This document shows, one piece after another, positions 45,868-54,900 of a stretch of 64,000 nucleotides of DNA. Origin of the DNA: Seohaeicola zhoushanensis (GTDB taxonomy: Bacteria; Pseudomonadota; Alphaproteobacteria; Rhodobacterales; Rhodobacteraceae). A program made the position numbers and the translations under genes. The stretch covers positions 62,001-126,000 of the forward strand of contig NZ_BNCJ01000009.1 of assembly GCF_014656415.1 (NCBI RefSeq), written 5' to 3'. The notes beneath the pieces are model-generated. The model made no database searches. It had not been told where the DNA came from and saw only the letters and a list, made by a program, of their open reading frames with translations. Numbering within the stretch: position 1 is the first letter of the stretch; each line of letters opens with the position of its first letter.

Positions 45868-46548
45868 ATGAAACTGTCCGCCGAGATGCGCGCCTTCGAG
45901 GACCGGCTGGGCTACAGCTTTCGCCGCCCCGAGCTGCTGGTGCGCGCGCTGACCCATGGGTCGATGTCCTCGGCCACCCGTACCGACAACCAGAGGCTCG
46001 AATTCCTGGGCGACCGGGTGCTGGGGCTGGTGATGGCCGATGCGCTGCTCGACCACGACAAGGGCGCGACCGAGGGCCAGCTGGCCCCCCGTTTCAACGC
46101 GCTGGTGCGCAAGGAGGCCTGTGCCGAGGTAGCGCGCGACATCGACCTTGGCGCGGTGCTCAAGCTGGGCCGCTCCGAGATGATGTCGGGCGGGCGGCGC
46201 AAGCTGGCGCTGCTGGGCGACGCGATGGAGGCAGTGCTCGCGGCGGTCTACCGCGACGGCGGGCTCGATGCGGCGCGCGGGGTGATCCTGCGGCACTGGG
46301 CCAAGCGCATCGACACCGTCGAGGCCGATGCCCGCGACGCCAAGACGGCGCTGCAGGAATTGCTGCAGGCGCGCGGCGAACAGCCGCCGCGCTACGAGGC
46401 GGTGGCGCGCACCGGCCCCGACCACGCCCCGGTCTTCACTATCGCGGCTCGACTGGCCGATGGCACCGAGGCGCGGGCCTCGGCCACCTCCAAGCGGCAG
46501 GCCGAACAGGCAGCGGCGGCGGCCCTGCTGCAACAACTCGGCGCCTGA
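45868..46548 (+). CDS. rnc: Ribonuclease III
   Basis: 226 residues. The signature [18 protein letters not shown] is at residues 41-58, with a second acidic site near [16 protein letters not shown]-terminal double-stranded RNA-binding domain begins near [11 protein letters not shown]. It processes rRNA and structured mRNAs. era normally follows in this operon type but is not here. Confidence 0.97.
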   Translation: MKLSAEMRAFEDRLGYSFRRPELLVRALTHGSMSSATRTDNQRLEFLGDRVLGLVMADALLDHDKGATEGQLAPRFNALVRKEACAEVARDIDLGAVLKLGRSEMMSGGRRKLALLGDAMEAVLAAVYRDGGLDAARGVILRHWAKRIDTVEADARDAKTALQELLQARGEQPPRYEAVARTGPDHAPVFTIAARLADGTEARASATSKRQAEQAAAAALLQQLGA

Positions 46549-46574
46549 GGTCAGGCAGGCGCCGCGCCCCCTGT

Positions 46575-46636
46575 TTTCTCTTCTTTCCAAATATCTCCGG
46601 GGAGGCGACCGCAGGGAGCCGGGGGCAGCGCCCCCG
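46575..46636. repeat. Intergenic repeat with GGGGGC/GCCCCC stem after rnc
   Basis: A run TTCTCTTCTTTCC, then an AT-rich patch, CCGGGGAGGCG and finally the stem CGGGGGC-AGC-GCCCCCG (46620-46636). Composite elements of this kind recur between genes in Rhodobacterales (recall). It probably also ends the rnc transcript. Confidence 0.6.
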
Positions 46637-46669
46637 ATGCGCGGGTTGTCGCAGGCGTGGACCTCGGGC

Positions 46670-47020
46670 CTAGAGGCGCGGGATCAGCCCCACCGGTGCG
46701 CCGGGGTCGCGGTAGAAGTCGAGCGGCGGTGCGTCATGGGCCTGGGTCAGGCGCTTGAACTCGTAGCGCATCTCGCCGGCCTCGGCTTCGGAGGCGACGA
46801 TCAGGCACTGGTAGAGGTGGTTCGCCCCCTCGTAGAGATCGACGAGCCCGCGCAAGTGCGAGGCGTCCTCGGTTGCCACCGAGAAGCCGTTCTTCCAGAG
46901 CGCGAGCACGGGGTAGATATCGTCGCCGACCTGCACCCGCAGGCGGCTGGCCTTGCGCAGGGCCGCGATGCGGGCGGCCTCCAGACCTTCGCGGACTTCC
47001 CTGGACAAAAACGTGGTCAT
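46670..47020 (-). CDS. Conserved-looking hypothetical protein
   Basis: 116 residues starting MTTFLSREVREGLEAARI. It contains KASRLRVQVGDDIYPVLALW, a compact beta-rich stretch recalling PilZ-like or similar small domains, then a helical part. No named family can be supported. No signal peptide or membrane segment. The upstream open frame beyond 47020 is low-complexity. It is divergent from the reductase gene at 47238. Confidence 0.72.
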   Translation of the reverse strand: MTTFLSREVREGLEAARIAALRKASRLRVQVGDDIYPVLALWKNGFSVATEDASHLRGLVDLYEGANHLYQCLIVASEAEAGEMRYEFKRLTQAHDAPPLDFYRDPGAPVGLIPRL

Positions 47021-47237
47021 CGCACAGCACTCCCAAGCCCCGACTCGAAAGGATGGACCAGTCGGATTCAAAATCAAGCGCAGAGTTAACGACATATTGT
47101 TTCGTTTCTCTGACAGCCGCAGGGTTCCATGCCTGCATTGTGCGCATCTGCGGACCCCTCTGCGCGCTCTGCCCGGATGGGGTGGCGCTGCAAAAGCCCT
47201 ATGTTGCTGGTCGAAACGGCAACGAGGAGATGCGCAG

Positions 47238-48212
47238 ATGGGCCTTCTGGTCGACGGCAAGTGGCAGGACAAGTGGTACGACACAAAGGCCACGGGCGGC
47301 GAGTTCAAACGCTCTGAGGCCTCGTTCCGCAATTGGATCACCGCCGACGGCAGGCCCGGCCCGAGCGGCGAGGGCGGTTTCGCCGCCGAATCGGGGCGTT
47401 ATCACCTCTATGTCTCCTATGCCTGTCCCTGGGCCCACCGGACGCTGATCTTCCGGGCGATCAAGAGGCTGGAGCCGCATATCACCGTCAGCGTCGTGCA
47501 TCCGGATATGCTGGACAAGGGCTGGACCTTCTCGACGGATTTCGCGGGGGCGACGGGGGATGCGCTGTTCGGATACGACCACCTGCACGAGGTCTACACG
47601 CGCGACACCCCCGACATGACCGGGCGGGTGACGGTGCCGGTGCTGTGGGACAAGGCGCAAGGGCGGATCGTGTCGAACGAGAGCGCGGAGATCATCCGAA
47701 TGTTCAACTCGGCCTTCGACAGCATCACCGGCGACCGGCAGGATTTCTGGCCGGCGGCGCGGCGTGCGGCGATCGAGCCGGTGAACGCGCGGATCTACGA
47801 CACCGTCAACAACGGGGTCTACAAGGCCGGATTTGCCACCTCGCAGGCCGCCTATGACAAGGCGGTGGTGCCGTTGTTCGAAAGCCTCGACTGGTTGGAG
47901 GATCACCTTGCCGAGAACCGCTTCCTGATGGGCGAGGCGCTGACTGAGGCCGACTGGCGGCTGTTCACCACGCTGATCCGGTTCGATCCGGTCTATCACC
48001 TGCATTTCAAGTGCAACCGGAAGCGGATCGTCGATTATCCCAATCTCTGGGCCTATACCCGCGCGCTCTACCAGTGGCCGGGGGTGCGCGGGACGGTGCA
48101 TTTCGACCATATCGTGCGGCACTACCACTACAGCCACGCGAGCATCAACCCGCACCGGATCATCCCGATCAACCCGGTGCTGGACTATGACGCGCCGCAC
48201 GGGCGTGGCTAG
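47238..48212 (+). CDS. Glutathionyl-hydroquinone reductase (Xi-class GST)
   Basis: 324 residues. The YVSYACPWAHRTLI motif holds the catalytic Cys, and VPVLWDKAQGRIVSNESAEI is the GSH-binding loop. The long C-terminal GST domain ends with an HYHYSHASINPHRI signature. It reduces glutathionyl-(hydro)quinones using GSH. The start follows GAGGAG. Its TAG stop shares a CTAG with the convergent receiver gene. Confidence 0.93.
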   Translation: MGLLVDGKWQDKWYDTKATGGEFKRSEASFRNWITADGRPGPSGEGGFAAESGRYHLYVSYACPWAHRTLIFRAIKRLEPHITVSVVHPDMLDKGWTFSTDFAGATGDALFGYDHLHEVYTRDTPDMTGRVTVPVLWDKAQGRIVSNESAEIIRMFNSAFDSITGDRQDFWPAARRAAIEPVNARIYDTVNNGVYKAGFATSQAAYDKAVVPLFESLDWLEDHLAENRFLMGEALTEADWRLFTTLIRFDPVYHLHFKCNRKRIVDYPNLWAYTRALYQWPGVRGTVHFDHIVRHYHYSHASINPHRIIPINPVLDYDAPHGRG

Positions 48213-48571
48213 CCGGGCAGGGCGTAGTGTTCGACCATCGCCGCCAGGTCCTCGGGCGGGGTGGCGCTCTGGACATAGGCACAGGCGTTTGAGGAATGGG
48301 CGAAGATCGAGCCATCGGAGAAGAAGGTGGTGTTGGTGACGAAGATCACCCGCATCTCGGGGCGGCGGTAGCTGGCGAAGTCGGAGACCGCCAGCGCGCT
48401 GCCCTCGGCGAGGACCAGGTCGAGCACCATGATCTGGAAGTTGTCGTTGCGCAGGGCCTCGATCGCCTCTTCCTGGCCGTGGGCGAGAGTCACCTCGGCG
48501 CCCTGGCGCTGCAGGTGGCGCTGCCAGAGCACTCCGAGTTCGTGTCGGCTTTCGACAATCAGGACATTCAT
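48209..48571 (-). CDS. Single-domain response regulator, divergent
   Basis: 120 residues of a receiver fold alone. The phospho-Asp region is MVLDLVLAEGSAL, and the N-terminal acidic position is Glu7 (LIVESRH). The conserved Lys of the phosphorylation site is not obvious near FVTNTTFFSDGS, so the domain may be altered in signalling. No output domain. No kinase is adjacent, so the partner is unknown. Confidence 0.8.
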   Translation of the reverse strand: MNVLIVESRHELGVLWQRHLQRQGAEVTLAHGQEEAIEALRNDNFQIMVLDLVLAEGSALAVSDFASYRRPEMRVIFVTNTTFFSDGSIFAHSSNACAYVQSATPPEDLAAMVEHYALPG

Positions 48572-48765
48572 GCGCTTGATCCGGCACCTTGGGTGGGCGC
48601 GGCGCGTCCGAGAGCTGACGGTCTGCCCGAACCCTTGATCCGTCTATCTCGTTAACAAACGGTTAATTCGGGCCGGGGGCCGTCATGGCCGGACAGATTG
48701 CTTGCGATTCTGGCGCGTTTCCGCTTGAACCGGGCACACCTTGTGCAGCCGAGGAGTGCCTGGCA

Positions 48766-49725
48766 ATGCCCGCAGACCACCAAGCTCCTGTGCCGGTCCG
48801 CGACCACGGCGGCGGCGTCGATGCGGCGGCGGCGCGCTGGGGCGGATCGCGGGGCGATTGGCTGGACCTCTCTACCGGGATCAATCCGCGTCCCTACCCG
48901 GTAACCGGTTTCGCCCCGACCGACTGGACCGCGCTGCCTGATGCGCGCGCGCAGGCGCGGCTGGAGGCGGCGGCGCGCAGTTTCTGGCGGGTGCCGGAGG
49001 GGACAGGGGTGCTGGCCGCGCACGGCGCCTCGGCGCTGATCGCGCGGATGCCTGGGCTTGCGGCACCGGGGCGGGTGCGGATCGAGGGGCCGACCTACAA
49101 CGAGCACGCGGCGGCCTTTGCCGGGCAGGGCTGGACGGTGGTGTCCGAGGGGCCTGCGCAGGCGCGGGTGCTGGTACATCCGAACAATCCCGACGGTCGG
49201 CTATGGGCCGAAAGCGACGCGGATGCGGCGCTGACGGTGATCGACGAGAGCTTCTGCGATGTCACCCCGGCGAAGACGCTGGTGCATCTGGCCGAGCGGC
49301 CGGGGGTGGTGGTGCTCAAGAGCTTTGGCAAGTTCTGGGGGCTGGCAGGGTTGCGGCTGGGCTTTGCCATCGCCCGCCCCGAGACGCTGGCGCGCATGGC
49401 CGAGATGCTGGGCCCTTGGCCGGTGTCGGGCCCGGCGCTGCGGGTCGGGGCGGCGGCGCTGGCGAACCCGGCATGGGCCGAGGACACGAGGGCGCGGCTG
49501 GCGCAGGATGCGGCGCGGCTCGACCGGATGATGACCGCAAAGGGCGCCGAGCTGGCCGGGGGAACCGACCTCTTCCGGCTCTATCGGGTCGATGATGCGG
49601 CGGGCTGGCAGGACCGCTTGGCGCGAGGCCAGGTCTGGACGCGCATCTTCCCCTGGTCGCGGGAACACATCCGCCTGGGTCTCGCCGATGGCGAGGGCTG
49701 GGCGCAGCTGGACGCGGCGCTGTGA
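48766..49725 (+). CDS. cobC: Threonine-phosphate decarboxylase (cobalamin synthesis)
   Basis: 319 residues, PLP-dependent aminotransferase fold. [14 protein letters not shown] at the N-terminus, [19 protein letters not shown], and the PLP Lys in [17 protein letters not shown]. It decarboxylates L-threonine-O-3-phosphate to aminopropanol phosphate for the lower loop of cobalamin. GAGGAG 10 nt before the ATG at 48766 supports this start. It overlaps cobD by 4 bp. Confidence 0.93.
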   Translation: MPADHQAPVPVRDHGGGVDAAAARWGGSRGDWLDLSTGINPRPYPVTGFAPTDWTALPDARAQARLEAAARSFWRVPEGTGVLAAHGASALIARMPGLAAPGRVRIEGPTYNEHAAAFAGQGWTVVSEGPAQARVLVHPNNPDGRLWAESDADAALTVIDESFCDVTPAKTLVHLAERPGVVVLKSFGKFWGLAGLRLGFAIARPETLARMAEMLGPWPVSGPALRVGAAALANPAWAEDTRARLAQDAARLDRMMTAKGAELAGGTDLFRLYRVDDAAGWQDRLARGQVWTRIFPWSREHIRLGLADGEGWAQLDAAL

Positions 49726-50648
49726 GCAACGCCGCGCTGCTGGTTCTCGCGATGCTGCTGGACGCCGCGCTGGGAGAGCCGGCCTGGCTCTGGTCGCGGC
49801 TGCCGCATCCGGCGGTGCTGATGGGGCGCGTGGTCGGCGCGCTCGACCGGGATCTGAACCGGGGCGAGGCGCGGCGGCTGAAGGGCGTGCTGACGTTGCT
49901 GGTGCTGATGGGGGGCGCAATCGCGCTGGGCCTGCTGCTGGCGCGGCTGGGTCCGGTCGTCGAGGTGCTGGCGGCCGCCATCCTGCTGGCGCAGCGGTCG
50001 CTGGTCGAGCATGTGGCGGCGGTGGCGAGCGGCCTGCGCCGGTCGCTGGCCGAGGGGCGGCGCGCGGTCGCGATGATCGTGAGCCGCGACACCGGCGCCA
50101 TAGGCGAGGCTGAAGTGGCGCGTGCGGCGCTGGAGAGCGCGGCCGAGAACCTCTCGGACGGGGTGATCGCGCCGGCCTTCTGGTTCCTTGTCGCCGGGCT
50201 GCCGGGGTTGCTGCTCTACAAGGCGGTGAATACCGCCGACAGCATGATCGGCTATCGCAATGCGCGCTACGAGGAGTTCGGCTGGGCCTCGGCCCGGATG
50301 GACGACCTGCTGAACCTGGTTCCGGCGCGGCTCACCTGCCTGATGATCGCGCTGCCCGCAGGGGTGCGCGACTGGCGCGGGATCTTCACTGATGCCGGGC
50401 GGCACCGTTCGCCCAATGCGGGCTGGCCCGAGGCGGCGATGTCGCGGGCGCTGGGAGTGGCCCTGGCAGGGCCGCGCAGCTATGACGGGGAGATGCGCGA
50501 GCTGCCCTGGGTCAACGGCGCCGGGCGGCGCGCGATCGGGGCCGACGACATCGACGCCGGGGTCCTGCTGCTGTGGCGCAGCTGGCGTATTGCCTTGATT
50601 TTCTGCACCCTTGTGGCATCACTTGCGCTGTTGATGCCTTTCGACTGA
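49722..50648 (+). CDS. cobD: Adenosylcobinamide-phosphate synthase (CbiB-type)
   Basis: 308 residues of a multi-pass membrane protein. It has [20 protein letters not shown] at the start, SRDTGAI, the [16 protein letters not shown] motif, and [11 protein letters not shown]. It joins aminopropanol phosphate to adenosylcobyric acid. The GTG start overlaps the cobC stop as GTGA. No cobalamin riboswitch was recognised upstream of cobC. Confidence 0.93.
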   Translation: MSNAALLVLAMLLDAALGEPAWLWSRLPHPAVLMGRVVGALDRDLNRGEARRLKGVLTLLVLMGGAIALGLLLARLGPVVEVLAAAILLAQRSLVEHVAAVASGLRRSLAEGRRAVAMIVSRDTGAIGEAEVARAALESAAENLSDGVIAPAFWFLVAGLPGLLLYKAVNTADSMIGYRNARYEEFGWASARMDDLLNLVPARLTCLMIALPAGVRDWRGIFTDAGRHRSPNAGWPEAAMSRALGVALAGPRSYDGEMRELPWVNGAGRRAIGADDIDAGVLLLWRSWRIALIFCTLVASLALLMPFD

Positions 50649-50671
50649 CCTGTGTTATTGGACCATTGCGA

Positions 50672-51838
50672 ATGCGACTTCCTGCCCTGTTCGGCCTTTT
50701 CCTGATGACCGCCGGTCCGGTCGCCGCCCAGTGCGGCGGATCGTTCCCCGAGTTCGTGCAGGGGCTGAAGACCGAGGCCGTGGCCAAGGGGCATGATGCC
50801 GGCAAGGTCGACACCTTCTTCCGGGGCGTGGCGCAGGATGGGGGCGTGCTCAAGGCCGACCGGGCGCAGGGCGTTTTCCAGAAGCCGTTCACCGAGTTCG
50901 CGCGCCGCCTGATCTCGCAGAGCCGGCTCGACCGGGGCAAGGCGAATGCGGCGAAGTATGACGCCGTCTTCGACCGGATCGAGCGGGAATTTGGCGTGTC
51001 CCGCGGGGTGCTGTTGGCCTTCTGGGCCTTCGAGACCGATTACGGCGCAGTGCAGGGCGATTTCAACACGCGCAACGCGTTGGTAACGCTGGCGCATGAC
51101 TGCCGCCGCCCCGAGCTGTTCCGCCCGCAGATCTTCGCGGCGCTGGAGCTGTTCGAGCATGGCGACTTCGACCCGGCAACCACGACCGGGGCCTGGGCGG
51201 GCGAGATCGGCATGGTGCAGATGCTGCCGGCGGATATCCTGGAGAATGGCGTCGACGGCGATGGCGACGGGCATGTCAGGCTGAAGACATCGGCGCCGGA
51301 TGCGCTGATGTCGGGCGGGAAGATGCTGTCGGGCCTCGGCTGGCGCCGGGGCGAGCCCTGGTTGCAGGAGGTGGTGCTGCCGGCGGGGTTTGACTGGTCG
51401 CTGACGGGCCTGCAGGAGGACCGCAGCACGGCGGATTGGGCGGCGCTGGGTGTCAAGGCGCGCAGCGGCGCGCTGGCGCCGGGGCTGACCGGGGCCATCC
51501 TGATCCCCGAGGGGCACAAGGGGCCGGCCTTCATCGCCTATCCGAATTTCAGGGTCTACTTTGAGTGGAACCAGAGTTTCGTCTATGTCCTGACCGCCGC
51601 CTATTTCGCAACCCGGCTGGAGGGCGCGCCGGTCTTTGACGCGCGCAGCCCCGAGGCCGGGCTGGCGGGGGCCGAGATGAAGGCGCTGCAGCAGAAGCTG
51701 GTTGCGCGGGGGTATGACGTGGGCAAGGTGGACGGCATCCTTGGCCAGAGGACCCGCGACGCGGTGCGCGCGGAACAGGCGCGGCTGGGTATGGTGGTCG
51801 ATGGCTGGCCGACCTCCGAGCTGCTGTTGCGGCTCTAG
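50672..51838 (+). CDS. Lytic murein transglycosylase (MltB type) with PG-binding domain
   Basis: 388 residues with signal peptide MRLPALFGLFLMTAGPVAAQ. The SLT domain has the catalytic Glu region LLAFWAFETDYGAVQGDF and GEIGMVQMLPAD. A C-terminal PG_binding_1 module, MKALQQKLVARGYDVGKVDG, follows. It cleaves glycan strands of peptidoglycan in the periplasm. The ATG at 50672 starts the signal sequence; an earlier in-frame ATG at 50573 lies inside cobD. Confidence 0.93.
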   Translation: MRLPALFGLFLMTAGPVAAQCGGSFPEFVQGLKTEAVAKGHDAGKVDTFFRGVAQDGGVLKADRAQGVFQKPFTEFARRLISQSRLDRGKANAAKYDAVFDRIEREFGVSRGVLLAFWAFETDYGAVQGDFNTRNALVTLAHDCRRPELFRPQIFAALELFEHGDFDPATTTGAWAGEIGMVQMLPADILENGVDGDGDGHVRLKTSAPDALMSGGKMLSGLGWRRGEPWLQEVVLPAGFDWSLTGLQEDRSTADWAALGVKARSGALAPGLTGAILIPEGHKGPAFIAYPNFRVYFEWNQSFVYVLTAAYFATRLEGAPVFDARSPEAGLAGAEMKALQQKLVARGYDVGKVDGILGQRTRDAVRAEQARLGMVVDGWPTSELLLRL

Positions 51839-51853
51839 CAGGGGGAAACGGGG

Positions 51854-53029
51854 ATGCTGCACAACAGGTGGATCATCCTCGCACTGCTCTTCCTCGTTCG
51901 CGCCGGAATGGGCGTCCAGTTCCAGCTGGTGCCGTCGCTGGCGCCTCTGTTCATCGAGAGCTTTGCCCTCACGGTAGCCGAGATCGGGCTGCTGATCGGG
52001 ATCTACCAGGCGCCGGGGATCTTCCTGGCGCTGCCCGGGGGCACCGTCGCGCGCCGGTTCGGCGACAAGCGTGTGGTGCTGGCCGGGCTGGCGTTGATGA
52101 CAGTGGGCGGGCTGGTGATGGTGGCCGCGCGCAACGGGGAGATACTGCTGGCCGGACGGTTGATCGGTGGGGCGGGTGGCATCCTGATGAACGTGGTGAT
52201 GACCAAGATGGTCACCGACTGGTTCGCCGGGCGCGAGATGAACACTGCGATGGCGATCTATGTCAATTCCTGGCCCTGTGGCATCGCGCTGGCGCTGGTG
52301 GTCCTGCCGGGCCTTGCCGAATATGCCGGTCTGGTCGCAGGCGTTCTCGCCGTGGTGGTGTATTGCGCGGTTGCCCTGGCGGGGATGGCGCTGCTCTATG
52401 CGCCGCCGCCCGCCGTACCGACGAGTGGAGCAGCCGCCACCGGCTGGCCGGATGCGCGGGTGATCGTCGCCTTGCTGCTCGCCGGATCGGTCTGGGGGCT
52501 CTACAACGCCGGGCTGGCGGTGGTCTTCTCCTTCGGGTCGCTAATGCTGGCCGAGCGTGGCTATTCCATGATCGCCGCCGGGGCGGTGACGAGCATCGTG
52601 CTCTGGGTTGCCGCCCTCTCGGTCGTGCTGGGCGGCGTGATCGCGGACAAGAGTGGCCGGCCCGGCGGCGTGATTGCGCTGAGCCTCGCCGGGTTTGCGC
52701 TGGCGATGCTGCTGGCGTCGCGGAGCGATGCGGTGACGGTGATCTTCGCACTGATGGGCCTTGTCGGCGGCTTGGGCGCGGGGCCGGTGATGAGCCTTGC
52801 CGCGCAGGTGCTGACACCGGCAACGCGCGCGGTCGGGATGGGGATATTCTTCACCTTCTACTACGCGATCATGATGTGCGCGCCCTGGCTGGCCGGCACC
52901 CTCGCCGAGATTTTCGGCAGCGCGCGGGTGGCCTTCGACGCAGGGGCCGCCGCACTGCTGCTCGCCTTCCCGTTCTGGGGGGTGTTCCACATGATGCAGA
53001 AGGCGCTGCGTGCCCGACAGGTCGTCTGA
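51854..53029 (+). CDS. Major facilitator superfamily transporter
   Basis: 391 residues with 12 hydrophobic segments. The MFS loop 2-3 motif appears as GGTVARRFGDKRVV near residue 60. It resembles nitrate/cyanate or drug-type MFS carriers, but the substrate is not assignable. It starts 15 bp after the MltB gene, possibly in one transcript. Confidence 0.88.
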   Translation: MLHNRWIILALLFLVRAGMGVQFQLVPSLAPLFIESFALTVAEIGLLIGIYQAPGIFLALPGGTVARRFGDKRVVLAGLALMTVGGLVMVAARNGEILLAGRLIGGAGGILMNVVMTKMVTDWFAGREMNTAMAIYVNSWPCGIALALVVLPGLAEYAGLVAGVLAVVVYCAVALAGMALLYAPPPAVPTSGAAATGWPDARVIVALLLAGSVWGLYNAGLAVVFSFGSLMLAERGYSMIAAGAVTSIVLWVAALSVVLGGVIADKSGRPGGVIALSLAGFALAMLLASRSDAVTVIFALMGLVGGLGAGPVMSLAAQVLTPATRAVGMGIFFTFYYAIMMCAPWLAGTLAEIFGSARVAFDAGAAALLLAFPFWGVFHMMQKALRARQVV

Positions 53030-53064
53030 ACGATTTCGACCCGTTCAACTGAGAGGAGATTTAC

Positions 53065-54876
53065 ATGCCGCCGCTACGCTCCTTGGTCGTCGTCCTTTCC
53101 CTCGGCCTTGTCTTCGGCCCCGCCGCAGTCCTGGCGCAGGAGGCGCGGCTGATCCCGGCGCAGTTCTTCGGCAAGCTCTCGATCGATGACGTGCCACGCC
53201 TGCGCAAGCGGGCGGCGAGCGGGGACATGGCGGCGCAGCATCTGCTGTGGACGGCCTATCGCGACAAGCCACGTGGTGGCCTGCCGCCCTGGGAGGGCAG
53301 CGACGACATCGTCACCCGCGCGGAGGCGGAGCAGGGGCTTCGCCAGGCGGCCGGTCAGGGCGATGCCGAGGCGCAGGCGATCCTGGCGGTCGCCCTGCTG
53401 CAGGGCGACTCGGTGGCGCGGGATCCGCGCGGCGCGCAGGCTTGGCTGATGCGGCTGATCGAGGCCACGGCCCCGGCGGAGCGCGGCCAACTCGACCACT
53501 TGCTCGCCCGCGCCCTGGTCGAGGCGCCGGATGCCACCCCCGAGGATGTGGCCCGCGCGATACAGCTTGCCGAGGAGGCGCTGGCGCTGGGGATAACGCA
53601 GGCGATCGGGACCAAGGCCCGCGCGCTGTCGCGCAGCGACCCGGCGGCGGCACGCGCGCTGCTCGAGGCGGCGGTGGCCGGCAATCGCCATGCCGCCCTG
53701 CCGCTTGCCGGGATGCTGTTGCGCGGCGAGGGCGGTGCGCGGGATGTGAAACGCGCAGAGGCCCTGCTGGCCGGTGACGACAGCCACGAGGCCCGGGCTG
53801 AACGTGGCCGCCAGCACCTCTGGGGTGGCGCCTTTGCGCGGCTGCCGCAACGCGCGCTCACTCTGATGAGCGATATCGCTACCTATGACATCGACACCCG
53901 GCAGGAGCTGGCCCGCCAGCTGCTGACCTATCGCGTCACCTTCCCGCGGCCCGAGCCGATCTTCTATGCCCTGCAGGAAGATGCCGATATCGGCCGCCTC
54001 GGTGCGGCTCTGGCCCTCGTGCGGCTGCTCAGGGCCAACCGCGAAGGGTTCCGCGACGAGAAACTCTGGTTCGACGCGGTGCGCCGTTTCCAGGACGTCC
54101 ATCCGCGCATCGCGGTCTACCAGGCCGAGATCGCTGGGCGCTGGGCCAAGCTCGGCTCGACCGAGGCCAACCGCGCGCTCTTCGCGCGCGAGGCCACCGA
54201 GCTGCTGGCACGGCTCGAGGCCGCGAATGTGGCCGAGGCCTATACCCTGCATGGCGACTTCCTGGCCAAGGGCATCGTCTTCCGCCAGGACGACGTGGCC
54301 GCGCAGGCAATGCTGCGCAAGGGCGCGGAGCTGGGCGATACGGAGGCCATGCTTGCGCTGGCCTCGGTACAAGAGGATGGGCGCGGGATCCCGAAGGATC
54401 GCGCACAGGCGCTGGACTGGTTGCGCCGGGCGGCGGCCGCCGGTTCGGTCGAGGCGCGCAAGCGCATCGCCTATCGGTTCCGTTTCGACGGTATCGACAA
54501 GAAGATCACCCTGCGCGAGGGGATCGGCGAAGTGGTGGTCCATTACGGCGACGGCCATGACGGCGCGGCGCTGACCGCCTTCGGTGGCGTTTTCGCCAAT
54601 TCCCGTCTGAACGATTTCAGCGAGGCGGAGGTCGCTGCCGCGATCCTCGACGGGATGAGCATGTCGCCGGGGGCGGTTGAGGAGGACAAGCTGGTCGCGA
54701 TGGTGAAACAGGTGCCGCAACGCTACTGGGTTCTGATCGAGACGCTGCTGAACGCGGAGGGCCTGTTGTCGGAACCGGCGCAGGGCTACATGGAGCCACA
54801 GGCGCGCGACGCGTTGCGCAGCTGGGTCGACCGGGTCGGGCCTCCCGCCAATGCTCCCGTGCGCGGGACGCCGTAG
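53065..54876 (+). CDS. Periplasmic Sel1-like repeat protein
   Basis: 603 residues with a signal peptide ending near AAVLAQEA. Ala-rich helical repeats of the Sel1/TPR kind run through much of it, clearest at AAGQGDAEAQAILAVALLQ near residue 95 and AMLRKGAELGDTEAMLALAS near residue 415. Sel1 proteins are scaffolds in envelope complexes; the partner is unknown. It starts after a GAGAGGAG site and is convergent with smc. Confidence 0.85.
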   Translation: MPPLRSLVVVLSLGLVFGPAAVLAQEARLIPAQFFGKLSIDDVPRLRKRAASGDMAAQHLLWTAYRDKPRGGLPPWEGSDDIVTRAEAEQGLRQAAGQGDAEAQAILAVALLQGDSVARDPRGAQAWLMRLIEATAPAERGQLDHLLARALVEAPDATPEDVARAIQLAEEALALGITQAIGTKARALSRSDPAAARALLEAAVAGNRHAALPLAGMLLRGEGGARDVKRAEALLAGDDSHEARAERGRQHLWGGAFARLPQRALTLMSDIATYDIDTRQELARQLLTYRVTFPRPEPIFYALQEDADIGRLGAALALVRLLRANREGFRDEKLWFDAVRRFQDVHPRIAVYQAEIAGRWAKLGSTEANRALFAREATELLARLEAANVAEAYTLHGDFLAKGIVFRQDDVAAQAMLRKGAELGDTEAMLALASVQEDGRGIPKDRAQALDWLRRAAAAGSVEARKRIAYRFRFDGIDKKITLREGIGEVVVHYGDGHDGAALTAFGGVFANSRLNDFSEAEVAAAILDGMSMSPGAVEEDKLVAMVKQVPQRYWVLIETLLNAEGLLSEPAQGYMEPQARDALRSWVDRVGPPANAPVRGTP

Positions 54877-54896
54877 GGCGGGGTTCACCCCGCCGC
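54873..54896. repeat. REP-like palindrome, copy 2 (GGCGGGG / CCCCGCC)
   Basis: The second copy of the 24-bp unit, differing from 28347-28370 at one base (C for T in the loop). It lies between two convergent stops (Sel1 protein gene and smc), a typical REP place, and can act as a bidirectional terminator. Confidence 0.8.
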
Positions 54897-54900
54897 TGCC

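Noticed and set aside
48572-48765. Cobalamin riboswitch upstream of cobC
   Set aside because: No B12-box-like sequence or convincing multi-stem structure was seen.
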